Counted from the first letter of the stretch, positions 1-7,853 are shown. The stretch is 64,000 nt of DNA from Candidatus Desulforudis audaxviator MP104C (GCF_000018425.1 NC_010424.1:62001-126000), one strand, 5' to 3'. Translations and numbers: made by a program. Notes: a model not told the origin generated them from the sequence alone.

Positions 1-48
1 GGGGTTTTCCTGCTGGCGGGGGGGGCCTTTCTGCTGTTAAAAGAGTAA
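1..48 (+). CDS. C-terminal end of an unidentified protein (partial)
   Basis: Reading frame 1 is open from the window edge to a TAA at 46-48 and encodes 15 mostly hydrophobic residues ending in Lys-Glu. This could be the end of a membrane or exported protein transcribed toward the ZIP transporter gene. The two genes would converge and overlap by 12 bases. The piece is too short to identify and may be chance. Confidence 0.3.
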   Translation, partial: GVFLLAGGAFLLLKE

Positions 49-750
49 TCCGGCGCACCAGACCAGCGCGGCACCGCTGGCCGTTCCGGTGAGGGCCGGT
101 TTCCAATCCAGGGAGAAGGCGCGGGGTGTGAGCTCGAACAGCGAAATGTAAAGCATGGCGCCGGCGGCCGAGGCCGACAGGAGACCCAGGGCAAGAGCGC
201 TGACCTGGACCAGCCCGAACCCGATCAGGGTGCCCAGGGGTGTGACCAGGCTCAAGGCGGTGACCGCCAGGATGATGAATCGCGGGGAGGCTCCTGCGGC
301 CCGTAAGGGGACAGCGGTGGCCATCCCCTCCGGAATGTTGTGGAGGCCGATGGCCAGGGCCAAAAAGAGGCCGAGGTTGGTGGCGCCGGTAAAACCGGCG
401 GAAAGGGCCATTCCCTCGGGCAGGTCGTGCAACCCAATGCCCAGGCCGACCAGCAAGCCCGTCTTGAAAAACCCGGACCGTGACGGGCCGACCACGGCGG
501 CCAGCGTGTTATCCAACAGCGCGAGCACCAGGATCCCGAACAAAACGCCCAGGAACACGGTTTCCGACCGGCCGAATTTCAGGGCGGCGGGTATCAGGTC
601 CAATACCGTTACTCCCACCATAATTCCGGCGGCCAGACCCAGCACCGCGGCCAGAGTGGGACGGCGCGGCTCACCCAGGGTCAGGACCAGGAGAGCACCC
701 AGCAGAGTGCAAGCCCCCGCCAGAGCACTTATCCAATAGGCCATAGACAA
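37..750 (-). CDS. ZIP-family divalent metal transporter
   Basis: This 237-residue protein is almost entirely hydrophobic, with about seven to eight membrane segments. It carries the two paired ZIP metal-site motifs: HDLPEG near residues 108-113 and HNIPEG near 137-142. These lie in adjacent membrane helices and bind zinc, iron or manganese in the family. The length fits bacterial ZupT/GufA-type members. A second Met at residue 3 is an alternative start. The gene diverges from ispE across about 110 bases. The metal cannot be told from sequence. Confidence 0.9.
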   Translation of the reverse strand: MSMAYWISALAGACTLLGALLVLTLGEPRRPTLAAVLGLAAGIMVGVTVLDLIPAALKFGRSETVFLGVLFGILVLALLDNTLAAVVGPSRSGFFKTGLLVGLGIGLHDLPEGMALSAGFTGATNLGLFLALAIGLHNIPEGMATAVPLRAAGASPRFIILAVTALSLVTPLGTLIGFGLVQVSALALGLLSASAAGAMLYISLFELTPRAFSLDWKPALTGTASGAALVWCAGLLF

Positions 751-862
751 AGCCCCCGATTCCTTTTGAAATACCTACGGGCGAGCAGGAATATTTATGC
801 GGGCCGTACAATTCATTAGTCAAGCCGCAGGGCGTTTAAGGCTTCAATGGGGGGACTATCCG

Positions 863-1717
863 ATGCGTCTCTCGGCCTATGCCAAGATTAACCTGGTACT
901 GGCCGTGGGCGGCCTTCGTCCCGACGGCTACCACGAAGTGGAGACCGTCCTGCAGCAACTGGAACTGCATGACCGGCTGGAGTTGCGGCAAGCCGAGCAA
1001 TTTACCCTGTACACCGACAGCGCGGAGGTGCCTCATGGCCCCGGGAACCTGGTCTGGGAGGCGGCCGCGCTGTTGCGGGAACGTTTCCGTTGTCCGTTCG
1101 GGGCCGACATCCGGTTGTACAAGTCCATCCCGGTGGCCGCCGGTCTGGGCGGCGGTTCAGCGGATGCCGCCGCCACCCTCGTGGGATTGAACGAACTCTG
1201 GAACCTGAATCTGGATCTTGAGACGTTACTCGGCCTCGCGGCCGAACTCGGTTCCGATGTGCCGTTTTTTCTGGTTGGGCCGACCGCCCTGGCCCGGGGG
1301 CGGGGGGAGATTCTTGCCCCTCTGCCGCCGGCCCCGGAGATGGGGGTGGTGCTGGTCACGCCGGCTTTCGGTGTACGGGCGGCGGAAGCCTACGCTCACT
1401 TTGACCGCCTTCCCGGCGGCGCACCCCCGGATCTGACTCCGGTACTCCGGGCTCTGGCCGAAAAAGACCGGTACGCTGTGGCCCAGGGGCTGTTCAATGG
1501 ATTGGAGGCGGCCGTCTTCGACCTATACCCTGAAGTCCGCGCGTTGAAAAAAGAGCTCGGCAAAGAAGAGGGGGTGCTGGGGGCGTTGGTGTCCGGCAGC
1601 GGCCCGACGGTGTTCGGACTGACCGCGGACGTGGAGCAGGCGGAGGTTGTGGCCGCCAGGCTTCGCTCCCGGGGACTTCCGGCACGGGCGACAAAAACGC
1701 GCGGGCCCTCGAGTTGA
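863..1717 (+). CDS. ispE: 4-diphosphocytidyl-2-C-methyl-D-erythritol kinase
   Basis: IspE phosphorylates CDP-methylerythritol in the non-mevalonate isoprenoid pathway. The 284-residue protein opens with the family start AYAKINL (Lys8) and has the GHMP-kinase glycine loop PVAAGLGGGSADAAA near residues 90-104, plus a C-terminal GSGPTVFG motif. An upstream in-frame start at 797 exists. ATG 863 is preferred because a GGGGGGA ribosome site precedes it and the product then begins as IspE proteins do. ispE at the head of this block matches Bacillus and Clostridium gene order. Confidence 0.96.
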   Translation: MRLSAYAKINLVLAVGGLRPDGYHEVETVLQQLELHDRLELRQAEQFTLYTDSAEVPHGPGNLVWEAAALLRERFRCPFGADIRLYKSIPVAAGLGGGSADAAATLVGLNELWNLNLDLETLLGLAAELGSDVPFFLVGPTALARGRGEILAPLPPAPEMGVVLVTPAFGVRAAEAYAHFDRLPGGAPPDLTPVLRALAEKDRYAVAQGLFNGLEAAVFDLYPEVRALKKELGKEEGVLGALVSGSGPTVFGLTADVEQAEVVAARLRSRGLPARATKTRGPSS

Positions 1718-1773
1718 GCGGCCATACAATTTGACGTTGCCGGTATCACGGCAGGATCGTTACGAGAGAGAAG

Positions 1774-1790
1774 GCGCCGATAGTCGGCGC
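1774..1790. other. Short perfect inverted repeat upstream of the GntR gene
   Basis: GCGCCGA and TCGGCGC are separated by TAG, giving a 7-bp dyad 58 bases before the GntR start. GntR/FadR-type regulators often bind short palindromes near their own promoters, so an autoregulatory operator is possible. No T-run follows, so it is not a terminator. Confidence 0.3.
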
Positions 1791-1848
1791 TGGGCGGCCC
1801 GGTGTCTTCGGGGTCACGGAGGCGCATATTCTGTATGGGGGTTATAAG

Positions 1849-2538
1849 ATGGAGGAGCAAAGACGCTTGCTTCCGGTGAAGCTCGACTCTTACAAGCCGC
1901 TTAGGGAGATGGTTTTTGAGTCGCTGCGGGAAGCCATCATTCAGGGGCTCTTGAGACCAGGCGAACGGTTGATGGAGCTGCAGTTGGCCGACGAACTGGG
2001 GGTCAGCCGCACTCCGGTGCGGGAAGCCATCCGGAAGCTCGAACTGGAAGGTTTCGTGGTGATGGTCCCGCGCAAGGGGGCGTACGTGGCCGGGATCACC
2101 GACAAGGATATCACCGACGTGTTCGAGGTCCGGGCGGCCCTGGAGTCGTTGGCGGCGGGACTGGCCGCCGAGCGGATCACCGAAGAGGAAATGGAAAAGC
2201 TCGAACGTTCGGTGGTTCAGATTTCGGAGATTGCCCACGGTGCCGACATCCACGCCCTGGTGCAAGAAGACGCGGAGTTTCACGAGATCATCTACCGCGC
2301 CAGCCGCAACAAGCGTCTGACCCAGATTCTGACCAACCTGCAGGAACAGATCCAGCGGTTTAGGTTGACCACCCTGTCGCGCCCCGGACGGACCCGGGAG
2401 GCGCTGGAGGAGCACCGGCAACTGGTGGAGGCCATTTCGGAACGGAATGCGGAGCTGGCGCAGCGGCTGGCCTGGGAACACATCGAGAACGCCGAGAACA
2501 GCCTATTGTGCGCGCTCCGGGAGGAAAACCGTGATTGA
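1849..2538 (+). CDS. GntR-family (FadR/FCD subgroup) transcriptional regulator
   Basis: The 229-residue protein has an N-terminal winged helix (about residues 15-75). The recognition region GVSRTPVREAIRKLE is typical of GntR proteins. An all-helical FCD ligand domain follows (about 85-220). FCD members usually sense small organic acids or metals. It occupies the place that purR has in Bacillus, but is not PurR. Its 3' end overlaps the next gene by 8 bases, so the two are translationally coupled and probably one operon. The effector is unknown. Confidence 0.88.
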   Translation: MEEQRRLLPVKLDSYKPLREMVFESLREAIIQGLLRPGERLMELQLADELGVSRTPVREAIRKLELEGFVVMVPRKGAYVAGITDKDITDVFEVRAALESLAAGLAAERITEEEMEKLERSVVQISEIAHGADIHALVQEDAEFHEIIYRASRNKRLTQILTNLQEQIQRFRLTTLSRPGRTREALEEHRQLVEAISERNAELAQRLAWEHIENAENSLLCALREENRD

Positions 2539-3292
2539 CTGTCTCTTACTGGCGGGCAGTCCGAATACCGGGCCGCTCAAAGAGGTCAGCCCGGTCGAGC
2601 ACGAAGCGCTCATTCCGCTCGGTTCCAGGTGCATGGTGGAATACGTGATCGAGGCTCTCCGTGGGTCGGGCTGTGTGGGACGGATCGTGGCTGTGGGTCC
2701 GGAAGCGATCCGGCGGCTGCCCGGTGCCGCCGGGGTGGAAGTCTTCGAACCGGCGGGCAGCCTGATGGACAACGTGGCGACCGGATTGAGACACTTCGAT
2801 TCAGCTGAAAGCGTGCTGGTGGCCACGGCCGACATCCCCCTGTTAACCCCGGAAGCGGTCCAGGATTTTATCGACCGCTGTGGTGACCGGCAAAAGGACA
2901 TATACTACCCGGTGGTTCGGGACGAGGTGGTGGAGCGGCGTTTCCCCGGGGGGCGGCGTACCTACGTGCGGCTGTCCGACGGCCGCTTTACAGGGGGGAA
3001 CCTGATTTTGTTCCGCCCGGCGGTCTTTGACCATTGCCGGGCGAAAGCCCAGGAATTCGCCCTACACCGGAAAAACCCCCTCAAACTGGCCGCCGTCATC
3101 GGGCCGGTCTTCGTCCTGCGTTTCCTACTGCGCCGCTTGAGCTTGGCCGACGCGGAGCGCCGGATCACTGCGCTGGTGGGGATCACCGGGCGGGCGGTGG
3201 TTTCCGAGTACCCGGAGATCGCCGTGGACGTGGATAAACCGGAAGACTACGCCCTGGTCTGCGCTCTGGGTCCCTTCAACTGCAGCGGCTGA
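2531..3292 (+). CDS. MobA-like nucleotidyltransferase domain protein
   Basis: The 253-residue protein starts with DCLLLAGS, a variant of the LAGG nucleotide-binding loop of MobA/IspD-type transferases. It has a metal-site stretch VATADIPLL near residue 98. The chosen start is GTG 2531 inside the GntR stop region, behind GGAGGAAAACC; this start leaves the loop at the N-terminus, as in the family. The likely reaction is nucleotidyl transfer to a small molecule or cofactor precursor. The substrate is not identifiable. Coupling to a GntR gene suggests regulated, not housekeeping, use. Confidence 0.75.
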   Translation: MIDCLLLAGSPNTGPLKEVSPVEHEALIPLGSRCMVEYVIEALRGSGCVGRIVAVGPEAIRRLPGAAGVEVFEPAGSLMDNVATGLRHFDSAESVLVATADIPLLTPEAVQDFIDRCGDRQKDIYYPVVRDEVVERRFPGGRRTYVRLSDGRFTGGNLILFRPAVFDHCRAKAQEFALHRKNPLKLAAVIGPVFVLRFLLRRLSLADAERRITALVGITGRAVVSEYPEIAVDVDKPEDYALVCALGPFNCSG

Positions 3293-3307
3293 GGCCTCAA
3301 CCCAGCC

Positions 3308-3332
3308 GCGACAGGGGACGGTTCTCTGTCGC
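3308..3332. repeat. Palindromic element with the GGGGACGGTTCTCTGTC motif
   Basis: GCGACAG at 3308-3314 pairs with CTGTCGC at 3326-3332 around a loop containing GGGGACGGTT. This motif is a familiar dispersed intergenic palindrome of Peptococcaceae and related anaerobes. It lies between the convergent nucleotidyltransferase and toxin genes and could also slow transcription, though no U-tract follows. Confidence 0.5.
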
Positions 3333-3354
3333 AGACCGCAGTGCGCCGGAAGGT

Positions 3355-3774
3355 CTAAACAGCCAACCCTTCCCCGCGAGCTGCTTCCGATAGTCTGTGG
3401 TCGAAACTTAAGAGACGTAATTCTGGAAATCTGTACGCTGTCGTTTTCGCCATGGCCAGATGCCACAAGTCCGCCCCGCGCAGGGGCCACTTTTTGGCCA
3501 GCAATTGTAGTAAGCTCCATTCAGGCAACAGGTTCAAGCGTTTCCACGGGCCGGAGTGGAGTTCAACCTGGGCATTCTTGACCAGATTTGGCGTATTCGA
3601 CTCCCGTTGCACGCGGTGTAAAACGGCCTGCACTTCGGCGAAGGCCAGGGATGAGATTAGATGGTCGCTATCTGTTCTCAGCCAACCCAACGCCTTTTCG
3701 GTATGTTCGTCTGCCATCAGGGCCGAAATCAGGGCCGATGTGTCCCAATACAACAGTACGGGATTGTCTACCAT
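3355..3774 (-). CDS. PIN-domain ribonuclease, VapC-like toxin
   Basis: The 139-residue PIN protein begins with the YWDTSAL motif carrying the first catalytic Asp (about residue 11). Further acidic residues are in a GADLWHLA helix and LLSFDHRL near the C-terminus, the usual PIN metal-site layout. VapC toxins cleave tRNA or rRNA when freed from antitoxin. The start overlaps the antitoxin end by 7 bases, the normal arrangement for such pairs. Confidence 0.85.
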   Translation of the reverse strand: MVDNPVLLYWDTSALISALMADEHTEKALGWLRTDSDHLISSLAFAEVQAVLHRVQRESNTPNLVKNAQVELHSGPWKRLNLLPEWSLLQLLAKKWPLRGADLWHLAMAKTTAYRFPELRLLSFDHRLSEAARGEGLAV

Positions 3775-4073
3775 TTGTCTCGATCCTCACGTAGAATCCG
3801 TTGGGCCGATGCCCCGGGCACCATAACGGGTTTTGGCAGTCGGGGCTTGCGGGCCAAGGATGACAGAAGGCCCTGTCGTTCCATTTCCAAAAGCCTCTCG
3901 CGGAGAGAAAGGGCTTCTTTCTCGATCGGTACAATTCTGGCGGTCGGTATACCCCTCTCGGTAATGATTACTGTTTTGCCCGCCCGGGCATAACGGAGTA
4001 ACTCACTCAACTTGGCCTTAGCTTCCCTGACACCCACATTGATTTCTTCCACGGTGCCACTCCTTGTAACCAC
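3768..4073 (-). CDS. Phd/YefM-type antitoxin
   Basis: The 101-residue protein has the Phd/YefM N-terminal fold: VGVREAKAKLSELL followed by GKTVIITERGIPTARIVP (about residues 13-49), which binds operator DNA as a dimer. The charged C-terminal tail should wrap the PIN toxin encoded directly downstream. Such pairs repress their own promoter; the AT-rich stretch just upstream (about 4074-4110) is the likely site. Confidence 0.85.
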   Translation of the reverse strand: MVTRSGTVEEINVGVREAKAKLSELLRYARAGKTVIITERGIPTARIVPIEKEALSLRERLLEMERQGLLSSLARKPRLPKPVMVPGASAQRILREDRDKW

Positions 4074-4144
4074 TGTGGTTACATTTTATTATTATTGTGC
4101 CCTGTTGGTCTTATTGCGTCAAGGGGACGGCAAAACAAAATACA

Positions 4145-4179
4145 CCCGGCACTCGAGGAGTTAAGTGCCGGGCATTTTT
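4145..4179. terminator. Bidirectional hairpin terminator
   Basis: CCCGGCACT (4145-4153) pairs with AGTGCCGGG (4164-4172). Five T follow on the plus strand, and a T-rich TATTTTGTTTTG follows on the minus strand. It lies just beyond the minus-strand tusA stop at 4211 and is well placed to end the yedE-tusA transcript. Confidence 0.7.
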
Positions 4180-4207
4180 GACCGACGACTGACGACCGAA
4201 GACTAAA
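4180..4207. repeat. Heptamer-period repeat (4 units)
   Basis: Four consecutive 7-base units, GACCGAC, GACTGAC, GACCGAA and GACTAAA, lie directly after the terminator. Other intergenic regions of this window hold repeats of the same period (near 22.58, 31.80, 38.17 and 43.63 kb). Confidence 0.6.
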
Positions 4208-4210
4208 CAA

Positions 4211-4420
4211 CTATTTCGTCAAGGTCAGCAGCCAGCGCTCATCCCGCTCCTCCACCGTTACCGTCCAGCCCTTGCCCGTAGCCAGACGCTTGATGTTTTC
4301 CCGGGCCGCCTCCGAATCGGCCAGCACGGTGATCACGCCTTTCCCCTGGGCGTCGATCTGCCGCATGACCAGCAGTACGGGTTCGGGGCACACCAGGCCG
4401 CATACGTCCACATCAGGCAC
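4211..4420 (-). CDS. TusA/SirA-like sulfur (selenium) carrier protein
   Basis: This 69-residue protein has the family signature CPEP at residues 11-14; Cys11 is the expected persulfide carrier. TusA-like proteins pass sulfane sulfur between enzymes. The version encoded next to YedE-type transporters is thought to serve sulfur or selenium handling. It overlaps the yedE stop by 8 bases, so the two are translationally coupled. Its size is normal for the family. Confidence 0.9.
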   Translation of the reverse strand: MPDVDVCGLVCPEPVLLVMRQIDAQGKGVITVLADSEAARENIKRLATGKGWTVTVEERDERWLLTLTK

Positions 4421-5501
4421 TTTCCGTCACCCTCCCTTTCGCCAGAGCCCTGGCGCCGGATAAGGCGAAGCCGATGCCCAGGGTTAAGATCAGTCCGGCG
4501 ACCACCGCATACTGCCCGTTCACAGAAGCGCCCGCCGGGCTGGCCGCCAGCCCGAAGTTGTGGGCGAAGGCCGCCCCGACCAGCACGCCCAGAATGGTGA
4601 CCGCCGAGTCGGTGTTCCCCTCCGAGGCGGAAACAAGCTGGCGCAGCGGGCACCCGGCAACCAGGGTGAAGCACAGGCCCGCCAGGGCCATGCCCAGGAA
4701 GTTCCACAGGCCGTCGCTGTGGGCGATCGGCTGGCCGGCAAAACCAAGATTGAAGTTCCCGATGATGAGGTTGCCGGCCAGCGCGGCCAGAAACAGGCCG
4801 GCCATGCCGAACATCAGGTAGGGGTCGCGGAACATAATCAGGTCGCGGATCGGGCCGACCAGGCAGAAGCGGGCGCGCTGGGCCAACACCCCGGCCAGGA
4901 GGCCGGCCCCCAGCGAGAGCAGCAGCGGGGCGTGCATGGACCCCGGACCCTCCGCACTGGCGCGAAGGAGCGGGAAGTTGACCACCAGCAAGGCCAGCAG
5001 GGTGACCATCATTGCCGGGAATACGTAGCCGTGGGCGTTGTTCTGCCGGGTGGCTTTCCCCAGCGTGAAGCCGCGGTTGATGAACCAGACACCGACGGCG
5101 ATACCTGCGGCAAACCCGGGCAGGGCCAGCCAGGCATTAAGGTCTCCGGCCGACATCCTGAGAAGCATTCGCAAAGGGCAGCCAAGAAAAACCAAAAAGC
5201 CGATCATACCGATGAAACCGAGGGCGAACCTGGTCAGGGCACTGGAGCCGCCCATGGCGCGATAGGAGCCGGTGGCCAGGGCGGCCGCGAAGGCGCCCAG
5301 GACGATCCCGATGATTTCCGGGCGCACGTACTGGACGGGCGCCGCGCTATGTAAGCCGAGCGCGCCGGCGATGTCCCGCAAGAAGCAAGCAATGCAAAGA
5401 CCCATGTTCTTGGGATTGCCGGCCCACATCAACAGGATGGCCAGCCCGCCGATCGTCAGGCCGGTCAGGGTGACCAGGCCCTTTCCCTTGATGGTAAACA
5501 A
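4413..5501 (-). CDS. yedE: YedE/YeeE-family selenium or thiosulfate transporter
   Basis: This is a polytopic membrane protein of 362 residues with two homologous halves, each containing the conserved GCPLR cysteine motif in a membrane helix. YeeE takes up thiosulfate; YedE homologues linked to TusA-like genes are associated with selenium use. The open frame continues upstream to 5678, but that extension runs through the tRNA at 5533-5627. TTG 5501, behind AGGTGGGG, is the sensible start and gives LFTIKGKG just before the first membrane helix. The substrate, Se or S, is inferred from context. Confidence 0.85.
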   Translation of the reverse strand: MFTIKGKGLVTLTGLTIGGLAILLMWAGNPKNMGLCIACFLRDIAGALGLHSAAPVQYVRPEIIGIVLGAFAAALATGSYRAMGGSSALTRFALGFIGMIGFLVFLGCPLRMLLRMSAGDLNAWLALPGFAAGIAVGVWFINRGFTLGKATRQNNAHGYVFPAMMVTLLALLVVNFPLLRASAEGPGSMHAPLLLSLGAGLLAGVLAQRARFCLVGPIRDLIMFRDPYLMFGMAGLFLAALAGNLIIGNFNLGFAGQPIAHSDGLWNFLGMALAGLCFTLVAGCPLRQLVSASEGNTDSAVTILGVLVGAAFAHNFGLAASPAGASVNGQYAVVAGLILTLGIGFALSGARALAKGRVTESA

Positions 5502-5532
5502 CAGACCCCACCTCTCTTCAGCTTGTATTGTG

Positions 5533-5627
5533 TGGAGGAGGGAAGTGGGAATCGAACGCCACCCCGGCTTGATGAAGCACGGCCAACGGATTTGCATTCC
5601 GTGGGGAGCACCAGCTCCTTTCCCTCC
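5533..5627 (-). tRNA. selC-like tRNA with cysteine anticodon GCA
   Basis: The minus strand folds into a 95-nt cloverleaf. The acceptor stem is 8 bp (GGAGGGAA with TTCCCTCC), followed by discriminator U and an encoded CCA. The D arm is GGAGC-TGGT-GCTCC, with a 4-nt loop. The anticodon arm is ACGGA-ATGCAAA-TCCGT, placing GCA at 34-36. A long variable arm, CCG-U-GCUU-CAUC-AAGC-CGG, has seven pairs and a bulged U. The T arm has loop TTCGATT and a stem interrupted by one bulged C. The 8-bp acceptor, 4-nt D loop and long variable arm are tRNA-Sec features. GCA and U73 are tRNA-Cys identity elements. It lies 31 nt before yedE on the same strand. Confidence 0.85.
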
Positions 5628-5769
5628 ATAGTTGAATTTCCCAGCCTTCACCTCCCTTTCAGTCTCGGCTTTCGGCAAGGAAAGATGAAATCCTCTTATA
5701 GTAACAATAAAATAAAGTTATAGATGATGCGTTTCGAGGGTGTGATGGAATCTGGGGTTCCCGGCGATA
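5628..5769 (-). promoter_or_regulatory. AT-rich leader/promoter region of the tRNA-yedE-tusA unit
   Basis: The 142 bases between the lysR stop and the tRNA contain a strongly AT-rich block (about 5695-5725) with TACTAT/TATAAG hexamers on the minus strand. No convincing -35 box is seen at normal spacing, so a regulated promoter (for instance LysR-activated) is possible but unproven. Confidence 0.35.
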
Positions 5770-6660
5770 CTATGAACCTAATTTGATGAACGAGAGAAAA
5801 GCGTGGGTGGGTCTGGAGAGACTGCGGTCCCGGAGGTAGATGATGTATAGGCTGCGCGAGAAACGCAGGTCTTGCAGGGTGCGCATAACAATTCGGCCTT
5901 CAAGCGCGACTTTTTCCGCGGCCCAGCGGGAGACGAAGGAAATGCCCAGTCCGGCCTCCACGGCGGCCAGCACCGCCTCCGTGCTGCCGAACTCCCCGGC
6001 GATCTGCAGGCTGTCAAGCGGAATGTCGGCCGCGGCCAGTTTCTCCTCCACAATGCGGCGCGTGCCGGAGTCGTTTTCCCGCACGACCACCTTTTCACCG
6101 ACCAGATCGTCGGTGACCAGTTCCTTTCGGAAAACCAGAGGGTGGTCCCGGGGCATAATGAGGACCACTTCGTCGCTGGAAAACTCGGTGCAGTTGATCT
6201 CAGGGCTGTCCACCGGGGCGCCGATAACCCCGACCTGGATGGCCTCCTCCTGGAGCCGGTTGATCACCTTGCCGGTATTGCTCACTTCCAGGGAAACATT
6301 CACCAAGGGGTACTCTTTCTTGAAATCACTAAGTATCCGGGGCAGGATGTAATGCCCGGGAATAGTGCTCGCCCCGATGCTCAAGCGGCCCTTGACCTCT
6401 TCGGAAAAGGACACGATTTCCTCTTTGGCCCGTTCCATGGTTGCGATGATCCGCCCGGCGAAATGGTACAGCACAATGCCGGCGTCGGTCAGTTCGACGC
6501 GCCGGCTGGTGCGGTTCACAAGCTTGGTGCCGTAATGAGCCTCCAGCAGGGAAATGTGCTTGCTCACCGCGGGTTGGGTCAGGCTCAAGGTCTTGGCGGC
6601 CCGTGAGAAGCTCTTGTGCTTGGCGACCATTACAAAGGTTTCGAGGTAGCTTAGATTCAT
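5770..6660 (-). CDS. LysR-family transcriptional regulator
   Basis: The 296-residue protein has an N-terminal LysR winged helix (LETFVMVAKHKSFSRAA, LTQPAVSKHI, about residues 5-40) and a C-terminal effector-binding domain (about 90-290). It resembles the CysL/CbbR branch. It lies directly upstream of the tRNA, yedE and tusA on the same strand, and LysR genes of this type often accompany selenium-metabolism genes. It probably responds to a sulfur or selenium signal and also faces ilvA across a 116-base AT-rich divergent region. Confidence 0.88.
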   Translation of the reverse strand: MNLSYLETFVMVAKHKSFSRAAKTLSLTQPAVSKHISLLEAHYGTKLVNRTSRRVELTDAGIVLYHFAGRIIATMERAKEEIVSFSEEVKGRLSIGASTIPGHYILPRILSDFKKEYPLVNVSLEVSNTGKVINRLQEEAIQVGVIGAPVDSPEINCTEFSSDEVVLIMPRDHPLVFRKELVTDDLVGEKVVVRENDSGTRRIVEEKLAAADIPLDSLQIAGEFGSTEAVLAAVEAGLGISFVSRWAAEKVALEGRIVMRTLQDLRFSRSLYIIYLRDRSLSRPTHAFLSFIKLGS

Positions 6661-6776
6661 GACATCCTCTCCGATTGACTAATTGTTATTAATTATATTA
6701 TTTTTTGTTATTTTTGCAATAAATCATTTTATAGTCACAAGGGGAGAATGAACAATATCACCGGGGGAGGCAGGTC
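6661..6776. promoter_or_regulatory. AT-rich divergent promoter region lysR / ilvA
   Basis: This 116-base spacer is far richer in A and T than the surrounding genes, with TTGACT at 6675-6680 and several TTATTAATTA-type partial dyads. LysR regulators normally bind T-N11-A dyads in such divergent regions. Exact -10 boxes cannot be assigned with confidence. Confidence 0.5.
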
Positions 6777-7853
6777 ATGAATGAACGCTTGACGCTGGCC
6801 GATGTGCACGAAGCCAGGTACCGGCTGGCAGGGGTGATCAAGCCCACGCCCTTGGAATATTCGCGGACCATCAGCGAACTGCTGGGCAGCCAGGTCTTTT
6901 TCAAGATGGAGAACCTGCAGCGCACCGGTTCTTTTAAGATCCGGGGGGCGTACAACAAGCTTTTCCGCCTGCCCGATGCGTCCCGCGGGGTGGTGGCCGC
7001 CTCGGCCGGGAACCACGCCCAGGGTGTGGCGCTGGCGGCGGCCCGGCGGGGAGTCCCGGCTACCGTGGTGATGCCTTGCAACGCACCGCGCAACAAGATT
7101 TGCGCGACGGCCGGCTACGGGGCCCGGGTGGTTTTGGCCGGGCGGGACTACTGGGACGCTTGCCGGACCGCCGCCCGGATCGCCGAAGACTCCGGAGCGC
7201 TCCTGGTTCCCGCCTTTGAAGACCCTGACGTTATTGCCGGTCAGGGCACCATCGGGTTTGAGATTCTGGAACGCCTGCCCGATATTGATGCTGTGCTGGT
7301 GCCCATGGGCGGCGGGGGCCTGATCAGCGGGATCGGCCTGGTCATCAAGACTCTGAAGCCCGGCACCCGGGTCATCGGCGTGGCGGCCCGGGCCGCGCCC
7401 GCTCTGTTCCTGTCGCGCCGGGCGGGGGTATTGCGGGAGATACCGGTCTTACCCACCCTGGCCGACGGAATCGCGGTAAAAAGACCGGGGAAGCTGAACT
7501 TCCGGTACATCCAGGAGTTCGTGGACGATATCGTCCTGGTGGATGAACCGGAGATCGCACAGGCTATCCTGCTGATTTTGAGCCGCGCCAAGGTGGTGGT
7601 GGAAGGGGCGGGCGCAGTCGGATTGGCCGCCTTGCTTGCCGGGCGGGTGAACCTTCACGGCCGGAAACTGGCCGTGGTCCTTAGCGGGGGCAATATTGAT
7701 GCGGCCGCCATCGCCGGCGTGGCGTTGAAGGGGAAAAAATTGCTAACCAGGCAGGATATCGGCGCTTGGCGCCGAAAAAAGGCCTCAGGATGTTTCCAGG
7801 CGCCGGGTTCGGGAACCCGGACGGGGTTTTCAGCCATATTTGGAAGGTGGTGA
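6777..7853 (+). CDS. ilvA: Threonine ammonia-lyase, catalytic form without ACT domain
   Basis: This is a 358-residue PLP enzyme that deaminates threonine to 2-oxobutyrate for isoleucine synthesis or threonine breakdown. The PLP lysine is in GSFKIRGA (about residue 58). [12 protein letters not shown] and the phosphate loop MGGGGLISG are clear. The sequence stays family-like to [12 protein letters not shown], then continues as a roughly 35-residue Arg/Gly/Ser-rich tail unlike the ACT regulatory domain of longer homologues. The tail overlaps the region expected to hold the spoVG promoter, and the TGA ends 5 bases before the spoVG start. Confidence 0.88.
   Translation: MNERLTLADVHEARYRLAGVIKPTPLEYSRTISELLGSQVFFKMENLQRTGSFKIRGAYNKLFRLPDASRGVVAASAGNHAQGVALAAARRGVPATVVMPCNAPRNKICATAGYGARVVLAGRDYWDACRTAARIAEDSGALLVPAFEDPDVIAGQGTIGFEILERLPDIDAVLVPMGGGGLISGIGLVIKTLKPGTRVIGVAARAAPALFLSRRAGVLREIPVLPTLADGIAVKRPGKLNFRYIQEFVDDIVLVDEPEIAQAILLILSRAKVVVEGAGAVGLAALLAGRVNLHGRKLAVVLSGGNIDAAAIAGVALKGKKLLTRQDIGAWRRKKASGCFQAPGSGTRTGFSAIFGRW
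7803..7820. other. Perfect 18-bp palindrome inside the ilvA 3' end
   Basis: CCGGGTTC and GAACCCGG flank GG, followed by ACGGGGTTTTC. It could fold as a hairpin in the mRNA about 40 bases before the spoVG start, acting as a weak terminator/attenuator or a mark of the island junction. Confidence 0.35.

Noticed and set aside
1396-2481. Long minus-strand open frame opposite ispE and the GntR gene
   Set aside because: It is a shadow of two well-supported plus-strand genes, with low-complexity composition and no recognisable domain.
5533-5627. Ordinary tRNA-Cys
   Set aside because: The acceptor stem pairs over 8 bp, the D loop has 4 nt and the variable arm has 7 bp, none of which fits a canonical tRNA-Cys.
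5502-5678. N-terminal 59-residue extension of YedE
   Set aside because: It translates the tRNA gene and its flanks; TTG 5501 has a proper ribosome site and matches the family start.
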